DNA from: Polaromonas sp.
Lineage (GTDB): Bacteria > Pseudomonadota > Gammaproteobacteria > Burkholderiales > Burkholderiaceae_C
Direction: 5' to 3'
DNA length: 64,000 nucleotides
Assembly: GCF_029945685.1 (NCBI RefSeq)
Contig: NZ_JAQSDA010000006.1
Coordinates: 248,001-312,000, forward strand
Shown here piece by piece: positions 52,179-60,262 of the stretch. The notes under the pieces are model-generated. The model did not search any database, had not been told where the DNA came from, and saw only the letters and a program-made list of their open reading frames with translations. How positions within the stretch are numbered: the first letter of the stretch is position 1; every line of letters starts with the position of its first letter. The position numbers were made by a program, and so were the translations under genes.

Positions 52179-52682
52179 ATGGAGCAACTCAAGCTCTCGA
52201 AAGATTTCGCACGCAAGCCGCCGCCTTCGATGGCGGTGTGCTTTCAAAGAACCCCGCGAGGCCGCTTTGTCGGAACACTCTCGGAATCGGACCATGGCTA
52301 CAGCGGACACATCCTGGCTCCTTTGCATGCTGTGCTCCCCGAGGGCGCAAACCAGGCCAACCTGGGCGTTCTCCACGCCGACAAAGCCAAGGCCCTTGAA
52401 ATGCTCGCGCTGGCTGTAGCCAAGCAGGCATGGGACGGCTCGGTCGGCTTCGAAGCCACCTGCCTGCAGGACCACCACGAGACCGTGAAGACGGCCTTCG
52501 AAACCTGGCTGATTGACTTGGTCTGCCGCATGCGGGCATCTGCCAAGTTCTCACTCTCGACGGAAGTTGATGATCGGCGCGCAATGGCTGCCCGTATCAG
52601 ATCCGACGTCGCCAGCGAGCGTTCCAACCTACTGCTCGCATCGAGCCTCCAGCGTTCCAACGGGCCAGGGAGAGTGCAATGA
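52179..52682 (+). CDS. Hypothetical protein
   Basis: This is a 167-residue protein with no recognised domain. A GAGG site lies 9 bp before the ATG, and codon use is normal for high-GC DNA. The middle (KAKALEMLALAVAKQAWDGS, FETWLIDLVCRMR) looks helical; no signal peptide or membrane segment is seen. It overlaps the next gene by ATGA and begins the rightward set of small genes after the IS5 remnant. Function not predictable. Confidence 0.7.
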   Translation: MEQLKLSKDFARKPPPSMAVCFQRTPRGRFVGTLSESDHGYSGHILAPLHAVLPEGANQANLGVLHADKAKALEMLALAVAKQAWDGSVGFEATCLQDHHETVKTAFETWLIDLVCRMRASAKFSLSTEVDDRRAMAARIRSDVASERSNLLLASSLQRSNGPGRVQ

Positions 52683-53011
52683 GCGCAAGTGCACAACGCA
52701 ACACAATTGTCCTTGGCCAGCCGGCCGCGGCCTATGACGCGACGCTGATGAAGGCGACCCGCGGCGCACGCTTTGAAGCGGCACTCCGTGCCTTTGCCGA
52801 AGGCAAGGGCGAGATCTGGGATTCAAAATATCGGCACGCTTTCGCTGCCGACCTGGTCGCCGACATGCTTCATTTCTGTGATCTGCACGGGTTGAAGTTT
52901 GCAGACATCCACGCGATGGGCAGCAACCACCACCGCAACGAGTGCGAAGACGACGCGGACGTCGAGCAATTGGGAGTTATATCCTCGCTTCCGCCAATAC
53001 CACCCCACTGA
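52679..53011 (+). CDS. Small hypothetical protein
   Basis: This is a 110-residue protein without recognised homology, starting in an ATGA overlap with the preceding gene, so the two are translationally coupled. It has a helical middle (AALRAFAEGKGEIW, AADLVADMLHFCDLHGLKF) and an acidic segment (ECEDDADVE) near the end. HFCDLHG and the HH pair might suggest metal binding, but no known motif is present. Confidence 0.65.
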   Translation: MSASAQRNTIVLGQPAAAYDATLMKATRGARFEAALRAFAEGKGEIWDSKYRHAFAADLVADMLHFCDLHGLKFADIHAMGSNHHRNECEDDADVEQLGVISSLPPIPPH

Positions 53012-53024
53012 TGGGGCGCTGGCT

Positions 53025-53048
53025 CCCGAGTGACAAGCGTCACTCGGG
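53025..53048 (+). terminator. Perfect 10-bp hairpin between two small genes
   Basis: CCCGAGTGAC (53025-53034) and GTCACTCGGG (53039-53048) form a perfect stem with the tetraloop AAGC, followed only by GCCTTTC. The weak T-run makes it an attenuator or RNA-processing/stability hairpin as much as a terminator. Confidence 0.55.
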
Positions 53049-53074
53049 GCCTTTCATTTCACCAAGACCCTTCC

Positions 53075-53359
53075 ATGAAATCGAAGACCCTTTTTTCGCT
53101 GGTGCAGGCCGATGTTGAGCCGGCACTGGTCAAGCTGCCAAACGCCCCCGGTGACGCCCTGTGTGTGGGCACCACGCGTTTTGACGGCAACCTGGACATG
53201 ATCGCCACGATCAACCTCCACGGAAGGCAGCTCAGCCCCGAGCGCCGCAGCACAGTCTACCGGCTGCTGCAGCTGATCGGCGAAGCGGTCGCGCCAGAAC
53301 AGCGCGAGACGCTTCAAATTGTCCCGATGAAAGATGCTCCTTGCGTCCTGCCCCGGTGA
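53075..53359 (+). CDS. Small hypothetical protein
   Basis: From ATG 53075 this encodes 94 residues with no recognised domain (MKSKTLFSLVQADVEPALVK at the start; RSTVYRLLQLIGEAV helix near the end). An in-frame TTG or GTG farther upstream would run through the hairpin at 53025-53048 and is less likely. A strong terminator follows 16 bp after the stop, ending this transcription unit. The gene is supported by its position and bias only. Confidence 0.6.
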   Translation: MKSKTLFSLVQADVEPALVKLPNAPGDALCVGTTRFDGNLDMIATINLHGRQLSPERRSTVYRLLQLIGEAVAPEQRETLQIVPMKDAPCVLPR

Positions 53360-53375
53360 TGAAATCCGAAACCCC

Positions 53376-53407
53376 AAGCCCAGCCCTAACCGGCTGGGCT
53401 TTTTTTG
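53376..53407 (+). terminator. Strong rho-independent terminator
   Basis: AAGCCCAGCC (53376-53385) and GGCTGGGCTT (53392-53401) form a perfect 10-bp stem with a 6-nt loop, followed by a T-run. It ends the 52179-53359 unit. Confidence 0.85.
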
Positions 53408-53528
53408 TCTGGAGTTTCCGCCTTAACGCTGGAAGTTTTGAAATATACTGAGGGTGCTTAAACGCCGGCAGCTTCCCGTAGAAGCCAGCAACCGAGTAAT
53501 CGGTTTTCTTCATCTTTTTGATGTTCAT

Positions 53529-54176
53529 ATGCCAAAAATCCAAGAGTTAGATCGGATCGTGGTCGAGTTCGCCAGTCTTCTGGGGAGCGGAGATCACTAT
53601 CCGTTAAGTGCAGAAAGCCAAATGTGGCTTGTATGCGAAACGACCGAGCCAGCTACACCTCCAGTGTGGCGAGCGCTCGGCAACGTCCAATGGGCCTATT
53701 CGTTCATGTCCAGCGTCTGCCAAAAAATGGCCGTCGAAGCCGAACTGAAGCAGCGCCTCGTGAACGGCAAAGCCTTGAAGGCGGAGGCATACATCGGCCA
53801 TTGGCGCCAGGCCATGAAAACGCCCCGGAGCCTCGCCGACCTTTCCGTCTTCGGCATCCAGCTGCTCGGCAGCGTTTCCAAGCCCGTGAAGGGTCTGCTT
53901 GAAGAGGCAAAGCGCAGCCCCGAAAAACACGTCGAAGAAGCGATGGAATCACCTTTCGTCACAGAAAGGACCGACGACAAAGTTACCTGGACCGTTCCAC
54001 TGACCAGCTTGGGGAATCTGAAGGCCTACATGGGCTTCGCCTCGATCTGGCTTTCCAGCGAGATTTACCCTGACCAGGTGAATGAGGTTTTGGTTGGCCC
54101 GAGCGGTGCCGGGAACGCAGCAGCATCGGCTGGACTCACCTTCGACTTGTTCGCAGGAATGGAGCTCGCAGCATGA
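53529..54176 (+). CDS. Hypothetical protein
   Basis: From ATG 53529 this is a 215-residue protein without a recognised domain. An upstream in-frame GTG at 53454 would add 25 residues, but a TATACT hexamer at 53443-53448 looks like the -10 of this unit and would place the transcript start at about that GTG, so the internal ATG is preferred although no clear ribosome site precedes it. Segments such as YIGHWRQAMKTPRSLADLSVFG and VKGLLEEAKRSPEKHVEEAM are helical. It overlaps the next gene by ATGA. Confidence 0.65.
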   Translation: MPKIQELDRIVVEFASLLGSGDHYPLSAESQMWLVCETTEPATPPVWRALGNVQWAYSFMSSVCQKMAVEAELKQRLVNGKALKAEAYIGHWRQAMKTPRSLADLSVFGIQLLGSVSKPVKGLLEEAKRSPEKHVEEAMESPFVTERTDDKVTWTVPLTSLGNLKAYMGFASIWLSSEIYPDQVNEVLVGPSGAGNAAASAGLTFDLFAGMELAA

Positions 54177-54712
54177 GTTCAGAGATCATTTACCACCAAA
54201 CCTGCGTGAGGATCCCTGCAGAGTATGCTGGCGCGACCGAGGACCTATTTGTGCATGCAGTGCAGGCGGGAAGCTCCAACTGCTATGAAATCGGCGCACG
54301 CGGCGGATGCGGGCGGCGCTCGAGGCGCTGGCAGGCAATCGGCTTCGGGACAGCGACCGATGTATTGACCTGGGGAATCCGCACCGCCGGAGACACGGAA
54401 GGCGGCATGCTCAAGATGGGTAACGCTTCGAGCTGGAGCACACCGGAGGCCTACATTCGGAAGGTGCGTTCACTGCTTGCGGCGGCCGCGACAACCGACA
54501 TTCGCCTCGGTCACTCCTACAAGGGAAAGCGGGTGAGCGTTCGCATCGAATGGCGCGAAATCGTCGAGCCAAATGCTGGCAAGAAAGTCACGGACTACGC
54601 CATGAGTCAGTCCGACAGCGTGAAGGCCTTCTGGTCCCGATACATCGCCGAGGAGGGGGCCAAGCGTTCAGCCTGGAACTTCTTCGAAGTCTCGGGGCCT
54701 GAACTGCGCTAA
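54173..54712 (+). CDS. Hypothetical protein
   Basis: This 179-residue protein starts in an ATGA overlap with the preceding gene. It has scattered cysteines (C11, C37, C46), an Arg/Gly-rich stretch (GARGGCGRRSRRW), and a C-terminal half with basic character (HSYKGKRVSVRIEWREI). No family was recognised. Co-translation with the upstream gene suggests a shared role. The following 171 bp to the ligase gene contain GC-rich potential hairpins but no gene. Confidence 0.65.
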   Translation: MSSEIIYHQTCVRIPAEYAGATEDLFVHAVQAGSSNCYEIGARGGCGRRSRRWQAIGFGTATDVLTWGIRTAGDTEGGMLKMGNASSWSTPEAYIRKVRSLLAAAATTDIRLGHSYKGKRVSVRIEWREIVEPNAGKKVTDYAMSQSDSVKAFWSRYIAEEGAKRSAWNFFEVSGPELR

Positions 54713-54883
54713 CAGCCATCCCGCGGGCCGTCTATTTCCTCGCGAAAGAGCGGCTCCGCAGGAGCTATACGCCGGCGGGACCCCTCGGGCCCGACTGCGG
54801 CCATTGTGCTGCTTTCGACGTTCATAGCTCCCGTCACCGGTGCGTGTCGAGGGCACTGTTTAACAAAACACAGGAAAAAACTG

Positions 54884-55975
54884 ATGGCACAAGAATCATC
54901 GCAATCGCGACATCTTTGGAGCACCGTCGCCGGTGCCGACAAACTCTATAACGTCTTTCTTCGCCCGAAGGCATCTGGATGGGTGGTGGACTATTCCAAT
55001 GGGAAGCGTGGAGGTATCCCGCAGACTGGCACCAAGACCGCTCAACCGGTGGCCTACGCCGAAGCGTTGAAAATATTTGACGCCCTTGTGCGTTCGAAGA
55101 TCAAATCCGGCTACGGCGAGATTGACAGCGGCCAGGCCTACACGGCCTCCGAGTTCGCAGGGCGCGCAACCGGGCTTGAGGTCCAGTTGCTCACCGCGAT
55201 CGACGAGGCCCGTTGCATGGAGCTGGTCGCGGACGACGGATGGGTTGCTCAGATCAAGGAAAACGGCGAGCGGCGCCCTGTCTTCGTAAAGGACGGCGTG
55301 GTCACCGGCTCAAACCGATCCGGTCTCCTGGTGGACATCCCCGAGGCCTGGACTGCTGACTTCAGTCAATTCGGGAACGCCGGATTTGACGGCGAGCATG
55401 TGGGCGAGAAGTACTTTGTTTTCGACCTCCTCGAGCTGAATGGCGAGGACCTCCGGTCCTTGCCTTTTGCGGCACGGTATCTGCGCCTGACGCAGTTGCT
55501 GGAAAACAGGATCATTGGGCGTACGCACATTCGCCTCGTGAAAGCCCACGCGACCAAAGAGCGACTTCTGAACTACGTGCGCCAGCACAACTTGGAAGGC
55601 CTGGTGTTCAAGCGCCTTATGGCCCCCTACGGCGCCGGGCGCAGTGAAGACGCTCTGAAGTTCAAGCTGACCGATTCGGTGACCTGCATTGTCGTCAGGC
55701 GCAATCAGCAACGATCAGTTGTTGTTGGGCTGCTCAACGGCCAGGGCGTGCTCCGCGAATGTGGGAACGTCACAATCCCGAGCGACTACGCTGTTCCGGA
55801 CCCCGATGACCTGGTCGAGGTGCGATTTCTCTATTTCACCGGCAAGGCGTTTGAGCAACCTGTCTATCAGGGGAAGCGAACGGACATTCCGCGAGAGGAT
55901 GCGCGGTTTGGGCAGATCAAGCGAGTGAAGCCGCCGATAAAGGAGCCAGTGGTGATGTACCAGCCGGCTGCATAA
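54884..55975 (+). CDS. WGR-like domain fused to an ATP-dependent DNA/RNA ligase (nucleotidyltransferase) domain
   Basis: The N-terminal 75 residues resemble a WGR domain (KLYNVFLR, GWVVDYSNGKRGG, ending KIKSGYGE). Then follows a covalent nucleotidyltransferase/ligase core: motif I KENG with the expected nucleotidyl lysine K125, motif III FVFDLLELNG (178-187), motif IV EGLVFKRL (238-245, E238), and motif V LKFKL (258-262), and finally an OB-like C-terminus. Motif I has Asn where DNA ligases have Asp (KxDG). It should adenylate itself and seal nicks, or be a cap-like transferase. The start is set by AGGA before ATG 54884. Such ligases are often carried by phages and plasmids. WGR plus ligase is an uncommon pairing to me. 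Confidence 0.75.
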   Translation: MAQESSQSRHLWSTVAGADKLYNVFLRPKASGWVVDYSNGKRGGIPQTGTKTAQPVAYAEALKIFDALVRSKIKSGYGEIDSGQAYTASEFAGRATGLEVQLLTAIDEARCMELVADDGWVAQIKENGERRPVFVKDGVVTGSNRSGLLVDIPEAWTADFSQFGNAGFDGEHVGEKYFVFDLLELNGEDLRSLPFAARYLRLTQLLENRIIGRTHIRLVKAHATKERLLNYVRQHNLEGLVFKRLMAPYGAGRSEDALKFKLTDSVTCIVVRRNQQRSVVVGLLNGQGVLRECGNVTIPSDYAVPDPDDLVEVRFLYFTGKAFEQPVYQGKRTDIPREDARFGQIKRVKPPIKEPVVMYQPAA

Positions 55976-56010
55976 AAAACCCTCCCAGCCGCAAGGCATG
56001 GGAGGGTTTT
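55976..56010. terminator. Bidirectional rho-independent terminator between convergent genes
   Basis: AAAACCCTCCCA (55976-55987) pairs perfectly with TGGGAGGGTTTT (55999-56010) across an 11-nt loop. A-run on one side and T-run on the other let it stop both the ligase transcript and the leftward transcript ending at 56029. Confidence 0.85.
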
Positions 56011-56028
56011 TCATTTGCGCCGTAGCGT

Positions 56029-56208
56029 TCAGTACACGAACAGCTCCGGGTTTGTGATGCGCTGTGCCTCGTAGACCGTAAACATCTCAAGGCGCAGCCT
56101 CGCCCCGCTTGTGGCCTGGGCTACCGCAGTGCGAATTTGCAGAAGGTCCAAATTTGTCACCTTCCCAAATTCCCCTGATGTGACGAGCCCCGCCCCGCTG
56201 GCCATCAT
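56029..56208 (-). CDS. Small hypothetical protein, 59 residues
   Basis: ATG 56208 overlaps the stop of the upstream gene in an ATGA. The frame encodes 59 residues beginning MMASGAGLVTSGEFGKV and ending RITNPELFVY, and stops 19 bp before the shared terminator. Composition is normal for the region, and the overlap type is the same as for its neighbours. No homology recognised. Small size keeps confidence moderate. Confidence 0.55.
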   Translation of the reverse strand: MMASGAGLVTSGEFGKVTNLDLLQIRTAVAQATSGARLRLEMFTVYEAQRITNPELFVY

Positions 56209-56594
56209 GGTGCCAAACGGGTTGCGGACCGGGCGTCAACCTCTGCGAGGTCCACAAACGCACCTGCACCAAAGTCGAAACATTGGGCATCGCCGTTTTG
56301 CAGAACGGACACGATCGGCATGGCCAAACTGCCTATGTCGCGCTCTACCAGCTCGGCGGCGAGTTGCTGCATCGCAGCGGCTTCGACCGTCAAGTCAGGC
56401 GACGTGACACGCTTGCTCACATAGTTGCTGTCGTCGGCTGACTCGCGCTCGAAAACCACCATATAGCTCGGCGCATGCGTCACCAGGACCTGGAAGGCTC
56501 CCGCTGCCCCACCATCGAAAGCCCGTTGAATGGCAGCGGTCAAATCAGCTATCGGTCCCGCTGCTTTTACTTCAACGCTGATGAAATACTTCAT
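56205..56594 (-). CDS. Hypothetical protein
   Basis: From ATG 56594, preceded by AGGAG, this is a 129-residue protein (MKYFISVEVKAAGPIADL at the start). It has an alternating strand/helix pattern in the first 70 residues and a helix VEAAAMQQLAAELVERDIG later. No domain recognised; the N-terminus (KYFISVEVKA, later VLVTHAPSYMVVFE) could be a small alpha/beta fold. It is coupled to the 59-residue gene downstream. Confidence 0.6.
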   Translation of the reverse strand: MKYFISVEVKAAGPIADLTAAIQRAFDGGAAGAFQVLVTHAPSYMVVFERESADDSNYVSKRVTSPDLTVEAAAMQQLAAELVERDIGSLAMPIVSVLQNGDAQCFDFGAGAFVDLAEVDARSATRLAP

Positions 56595-56664
56595 TTTGAA
56601 ACTCCTAATTGTGGAGAGCACCGGCCCTGACGGGCATCGAAGTGCCCGTCCGGGTGGTTTTTCT

Positions 56665-57051
56665 TCAGTCGCTTCTCAAATCCCCACCGCCTGTGGCGCT
56701 GGTGAATTGAGCTTCGACAACAGTTCGGTCCGAGGAACGGATCCCTTGCCTCATGTCGAAAGCAGACTTTTCTGATTCAGACATATCGTCATAAGCCTTG
56801 AACTGCGGCTTGTCTGGATCACTGCCGCCGGCCGCGAGGCTCTCGGCCTCGGTAACGGCGATTTTCGCCAGAGGCGGGCCCTCGTTCGTTCGAGCACAAA
56901 TTTCAACGGTCAATTGACCACTCTCATCCAGCTCAAGCAGCACGGCGTGCGCGCCGACGTTGATCCAGCCTTCGCGGACTTGCGCATCATCACTCGCTTC
57001 GAGCCTGACGATGTCGGCTTCCTCGATTGTGAAAAAACTGTGTTTTGACAT
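56665..57051 (-). CDS. Hypothetical acidic protein
   Basis: From ATG 57051 this is a 128-residue protein rich in Asp/Glu (IEEADIVRLEASDDAQVREG, ELDESGQLTVEI). No domain recognised. The upstream in-frame codons to 57147 have poor protein character. The region directly upstream holds a TAGAAT-like -10 inside an inverted repeat (57180-57207), which probably drives this gene with a leader of about 130 nt. Confidence 0.6.
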   Translation of the reverse strand: MSKHSFFTIEEADIVRLEASDDAQVREGWINVGAHAVLLELDESGQLTVEICARTNEGPPLAKIAVTEAESLAAGGSDPDKPQFKAYDDMSESEKSAFDMRQGIRSSDRTVVEAQFTSATGGGDLRSD

Positions 57052-57179
57052 TTCCCGATCTTTCAGAATATGAACGGGCACCTGACCCATATGGGCAGCT
57101 CGTGCCCGTCCGGGGTGGTATTTGGTTTGAGCCTGTGGAGAGGCCAAACGACTCAGGCACTATGACGCAGTGCAAGCGT

Positions 57180-57207
57180 GGTAACACTACTATTCTAGTA
57201 CGTTACC
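57180..57207 (-). promoter_or_regulatory. Inverted repeat GGTAAC-N16-GTTACC enclosing a -10 hexamer
   Basis: GGTAAC (57180-57185) and GTTACC (57202-57207) flank, on the minus strand, TAGAAT (57197-57192; five of six matches to TATAAT). A repressor bound to the arms would cover the promoter of the leftward gene starting at 57051. No strong -35 is visible. Confidence 0.5.
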
Positions 57208-57253
57208 TGGAACATGCAGCCCTTTTGTTCCCGGAAGCGTAACCGCGCCGTTT

Positions 57254-57338
57254 CGGCACGCTTATGCTTCATCGGCCGGGACAGTTATGCTTCCAGTTGG
57301 CCTACGTAATACGGCAAAAAACGGCACTGTTATGCTGC
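57254..57338. repeat. Three 17-bp direct repeats (iteron-like)
   Basis: CGGCACGCTTATGCTTC (57254-57270), CGGGACAGTTATGCTTC (57277-57293) and CGGCACTGTTATGCTGC (57322-57338) share the core TTATGCT. Start-to-start distances are 23 and 45 bp, roughly two and four helical turns, so a protein could bind all three on one DNA face. They could be operators, iterons of an origin, or partition-like sites. Confidence 0.6.
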
Positions 57339-57562
57339 TAGCGACACCAATGTTCAGGGAGCCAGAGACTCGGAATCCTGAGCAAAATGCCGGTTCCGCA
57401 CCCACCTGCGGCCGGCCGCATCGAGTGATAGCGAAACCGCGCCAATCAATAGGCCCCGCTCCGCCGCAGCCTGGCCACCAGCGTCCTTTGGCCACAATCG
57501 CCGCCGCCGGCCGGCGAAAAGTCCCTCAAGCAGCTGAGCGTTGATCGCGCTGACCACTTCGC

Positions 57563-58033
57563 TCACAGGTAGCCTGCCGGCACCGGCAGGCTTGCGGCGC
57601 GGTGGCCGGGCCGGCGCTTCGAAGTGCTTTCGAAGGCTCGTTCGATCGTGGCGCGGCGCAACGCGAGCTTTTCCAAAAGGGGCAGATCCGCCTGGGCTAC
57701 ATGAAATCGCCGGATGCCGAGCACCTTGCCCACCAGTTGGTAGACCTCCTTGCGCGTGGGCGAAATCTTGCCACGCCATAGGCGGTCCATCCATCGGTGA
57801 GTGTTGAGCCGCTCTGCTCGCAGTTCTGGCCCAACCATCGTACCCAATGCGAGAGTGGTGCCGGGATGAACACCCACATAGCTGTTACAGCCAGGGTAGG
57901 CCTCACAGAGCCAAGCAGGTACATTATTTGGACCCTTCTCGGCCAGGATACCTACTCCGCCGCAGGTGACGCAAGTCACCGGCCGTGGCCGCTTTTGCCG
58001 CCGCTTCGCCCTGAAGGTTTCCAATTCGACCAC
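57563..58033 (-). CDS. DUF3268-like zinc-finger protein, GTG start
   Basis: From GTG 58033 this is a 156-residue protein with C21-x2-C24 and C43-x5-C49 followed by YVGVHPGTT (52-60), LGTMVGPELRAERLNTHRWMDRLWR and a helical end. This is the DUF3268 pattern (two zinc knuckles, then a VG-H-GTT loop), common on phages and mobile elements and of unknown function. GTG is chosen because it forms a TAGTG overlap with the upstream stop. The longer open frame to 58153 overlaps the upstream gene. Confidence 0.65.
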   Translation of the reverse strand: MVELETFRAKRRQKRPRPVTCVTCGGVGILAEKGPNNVPAWLCEAYPGCNSYVGVHPGTTLALGTMVGPELRAERLNTHRWMDRLWRGKISPTRKEVYQLVGKVLGIRRFHVAQADLPLLEKLALRRATIERAFESTSKRRPGHRAASLPVPAGYL

Positions 58034-58656
58034 TACGCGCCCTCGGGCTCCGCCATTTCTTCCAGTTCTGAGACGATCAGTTCCTGCAATACGAATTCGT
58101 GTTCGGTCGGCACCAGGACTACCGGCATTTCCCCACTCATCACCCATGGCCACCAGATCCTCACGTCGGCTGCGCTGATGCCGACAGGCAGCAGTGCCGC
58201 TGCGCGTGGCAGCAGGCCGTCACCGGCCGCCAGAGAGGCGTCCCGGAGAACAACGATCTGGCCGGTAGGGCGAATCTGGGCCAAGGTTTCGTCCGAGGGC
58301 AGACTGCTCAATATCGTGGCAGATTCGAAGGTCCTGCGCAGCCAATCAGGCTGGGCCTGGCGGATTTCTGCCCATTGCCCGCCGTCGAGTTTGGTTCCCA
58401 CAGAGCATTCGTCGGTGATGGCAGACCAGCAAAGGCCCGTCATGAATTCCAGCTGCAGGTTGAGTTGCCGAGTGAGTTCACCGTTTTCAGCAACCAAGCC
58501 TCCCATCCGCACCTTGGAATAGGTAGTCTCGATCACTCGCTGATTTGCGGCAAGACGTGCGCCGACCATTCTCAGGCGCGCCACTCCCTCATTGAAGTCG
58601 ATCACTGCCGGCGAAAACGGATTGCTGAACTCGGAAAAATCTTGGGTCACAAGCAT
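58033..58656 (-). CDS. Hypothetical protein
   Basis: This is a 207-residue protein with no recognised domain. It has an N-terminal helical part (FNEGVARLRMVGARLAANQR), a middle rich in Trp, and the stretch VRIWWPWVMSG followed by a long acidic tail (ELIVSELEEMAEPEGA). It overlaps the DUF3268-like gene by one base and follows the gene at 58723 by 66 bp, so it belongs to the leftward accessory operon. Composition gives no hint of localisation. Confidence 0.65.
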   Translation of the reverse strand: MLVTQDFSEFSNPFSPAVIDFNEGVARLRMVGARLAANQRVIETTYSKVRMGGLVAENGELTRQLNLQLEFMTGLCWSAITDECSVGTKLDGGQWAEIRQAQPDWLRRTFESATILSSLPSDETLAQIRPTGQIVVLRDASLAAGDGLLPRAAALLPVGISAADVRIWWPWVMSGEMPVVLVPTEHEFVLQELIVSELEEMAEPEGA

Positions 58657-58722
58657 GCGCCTATTGGTGAGTTTTGCCCCCCCAGGCCGATCCTTGCGGG
58701 GTGGTCATGGTTCCTGGCACTT

Positions 58723-60126
58723 TCAGTCGTCATCCTTCGGGAGTCCTGAGTAATCCACGCGGTGATGAACGGGGGACGCCTCCTGCCCCTGAATCCCTGA
58801 GCCCCCGCGCAGCCGGCGAAGCGCGGCGCTCTGCTCGTGGTCAGCAACGGCCATTGCGCGCTGGTCAATGGTGGCGTCATCCTCGTAGGCATCCTCAAGA
58901 GGCACCCAGTCTTCGATCTCAAGTTCTTGCCGCCATGATGGTCCGCGTTCCGACGCCGAGGACGGTGTCTCGACTGCCCCCGGCTGGCGCTGCTGGGCCC
59001 CCTGCTGCCGATAGCGGGCCTGCCTAGCTTGGATCGTGTCCATGGCCCAGCGGTCCAGTTCCTGCGGTGTTTCTGTCGGTGCAAGTGGGAACGGGTAATC
59101 CTCCAGTGGCTTGACGTCCTCAGGGTCCCAGGCAACCGTGAGGCAGCGCTCGATCACACCAAGGCCGATGACCCCATGGGCATGCTGCTGCATCGCCTGG
59201 AGGAGCCGCTTTGCAAGCCGTGCGCTGCCGGTCATGAAAGCCTCGGTCGAAAGTTCAACCGGTAGAACTACCGCCTTTGGATCTCCGCTGAGCAGCCTGT
59301 TCCCCCCTTTGTCGGTGTTTCGCGCCCCGGCGAAGGTGGCGATCGCGACCCTGCTTACCGCCTGAACCAGCTGTTGCAGTTCGTCGGCGTCCTTGCTGTC
59401 TACCGGCACAGGATCAATCGGCTCGTTCCCGATGTCGAGATTAAACGTCCAGAATCCGGCCTGGTCACTGGTGAAAGTGAGTCCGCGCCGGTAAAACCCG
59501 GCTTTGTTCTTTTGCCAGAACCGAGCGAGCGCCCGGCGGCGCGCGGCCATGGCGCGCAATTTGATTCGTGATGCGGCCTTCTCATGCGCTTGAATTTGCT
59601 CCACGCGCTCAGCGCCACGTGGCCCTGATCGCAACTTCGTGTCCCCCGCTACCTTTTTGGACCCTGTCGTTTCCAACGCGTGCATCTCCTGGGCTTTGGC
59701 AATGGAACTTGGATTTACAGCCCCGCCGCCGTCAGCAAGGAGCGTCATCACGCGCTTCGCGAGGAACGGGGCCAGGGAGAATGCAAGATCTGGCACCTCG
59801 ACCATGTTGCCGGTGATGGTTTCCACAGTGGTGGTTGACCCGTCGAACGGTCGCTTCGGGTCCCCCGTCATGTAGCGATGCAACGCACTCAGGGCGACTT
59901 CAAACGCCACCTCTTCGGCAGGTTTGTTCTCAATGTCATCGCGGGAGATCCGGAGCAGTTCGACGTTACAAGCCCACCGATGCGGCGGCCAACGGTACAT
60001 AACCAGTCCGCGGACGGGAAATGAGTTTTTCTCTGTAACCCATTGACGGGTCATCGGTGCAGGAGGTCGCATTAAATTAATCTTGAAAAAGGTGGAGTTC
60101 GGGCGTCCCGAACTTGGCTGATTCAT
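58723..60126 (-). CDS. Hypothetical protein (467 residues)
   Basis: From ATG 60126 this is a 467-residue protein. The middle (about residues 170-240) is rich in Arg/Lys and Ala (EKAASRIKLRAMAARRRALARFW), which could bind DNA or form a coiled coil. The last 100 residues are low-complexity, Gln/Glu/Asp-rich and end in PKDDD. No enzyme motif was found. The open frame extends to 60318, but the added part lacks a ribosome site; GAGAA stands near ATG 60126. Size and context suggest a structural or conjugation-associated accessory-element protein; this is a guess. Confidence 0.65.
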   Translation of the reverse strand: MNQPSSGRPNSTFFKINLMRPPAPMTRQWVTEKNSFPVRGLVMYRWPPHRWACNVELLRISRDDIENKPAEEVAFEVALSALHRYMTGDPKRPFDGSTTTVETITGNMVEVPDLAFSLAPFLAKRVMTLLADGGGAVNPSSIAKAQEMHALETTGSKKVAGDTKLRSGPRGAERVEQIQAHEKAASRIKLRAMAARRRALARFWQKNKAGFYRRGLTFTSDQAGFWTFNLDIGNEPIDPVPVDSKDADELQQLVQAVSRVAIATFAGARNTDKGGNRLLSGDPKAVVLPVELSTEAFMTGSARLAKRLLQAMQQHAHGVIGLGVIERCLTVAWDPEDVKPLEDYPFPLAPTETPQELDRWAMDTIQARQARYRQQGAQQRQPGAVETPSSASERGPSWRQELEIEDWVPLEDAYEDDATIDQRAMAVADHEQSAALRRLRGGSGIQGQEASPVHHRVDYSGLPKDDD

Positions 60127-60262
60127 CAGCTTTTCTCGATTATCGTTCACCCGAGGACTGGCGCTGGAGTGACCGACACAGACGGCTGCGGGTTGGTCTG
60201 GACGAAGCAATGCTTTGGTCCCTTGAATAGCGAGATACTTTCTGTATTCTGAATCTATGAAA
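60127..60262. other. 136-bp gap, probable promoter region of the 58723-60126 gene
   Basis: AT-richer than its surroundings (CTTTCTGTATTCTGAATC at about 60238-60256). It separates the frameshifted PAPS-reductase-like gene from the leftward gene starting at 60126. No gene seen in it, and no clear -35/-10 pair for the leftward strand. Confidence 0.35.

Larger units (their letters stand above)
57052..57562. other. 511-bp intergenic region with repeats, no convincing gene
   Basis: Open frames here are short, lack ribosome sites and contradict each other. The stretch contains an inverted repeat around a -10 (57180-57207) and three 17-bp direct repeats (57254-57338), described separately. The remaining right part (57340-57562) has nothing recognised. 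It appears to be a regulatory or cis-acting region of the accessory backbone. Confidence 0.6.
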
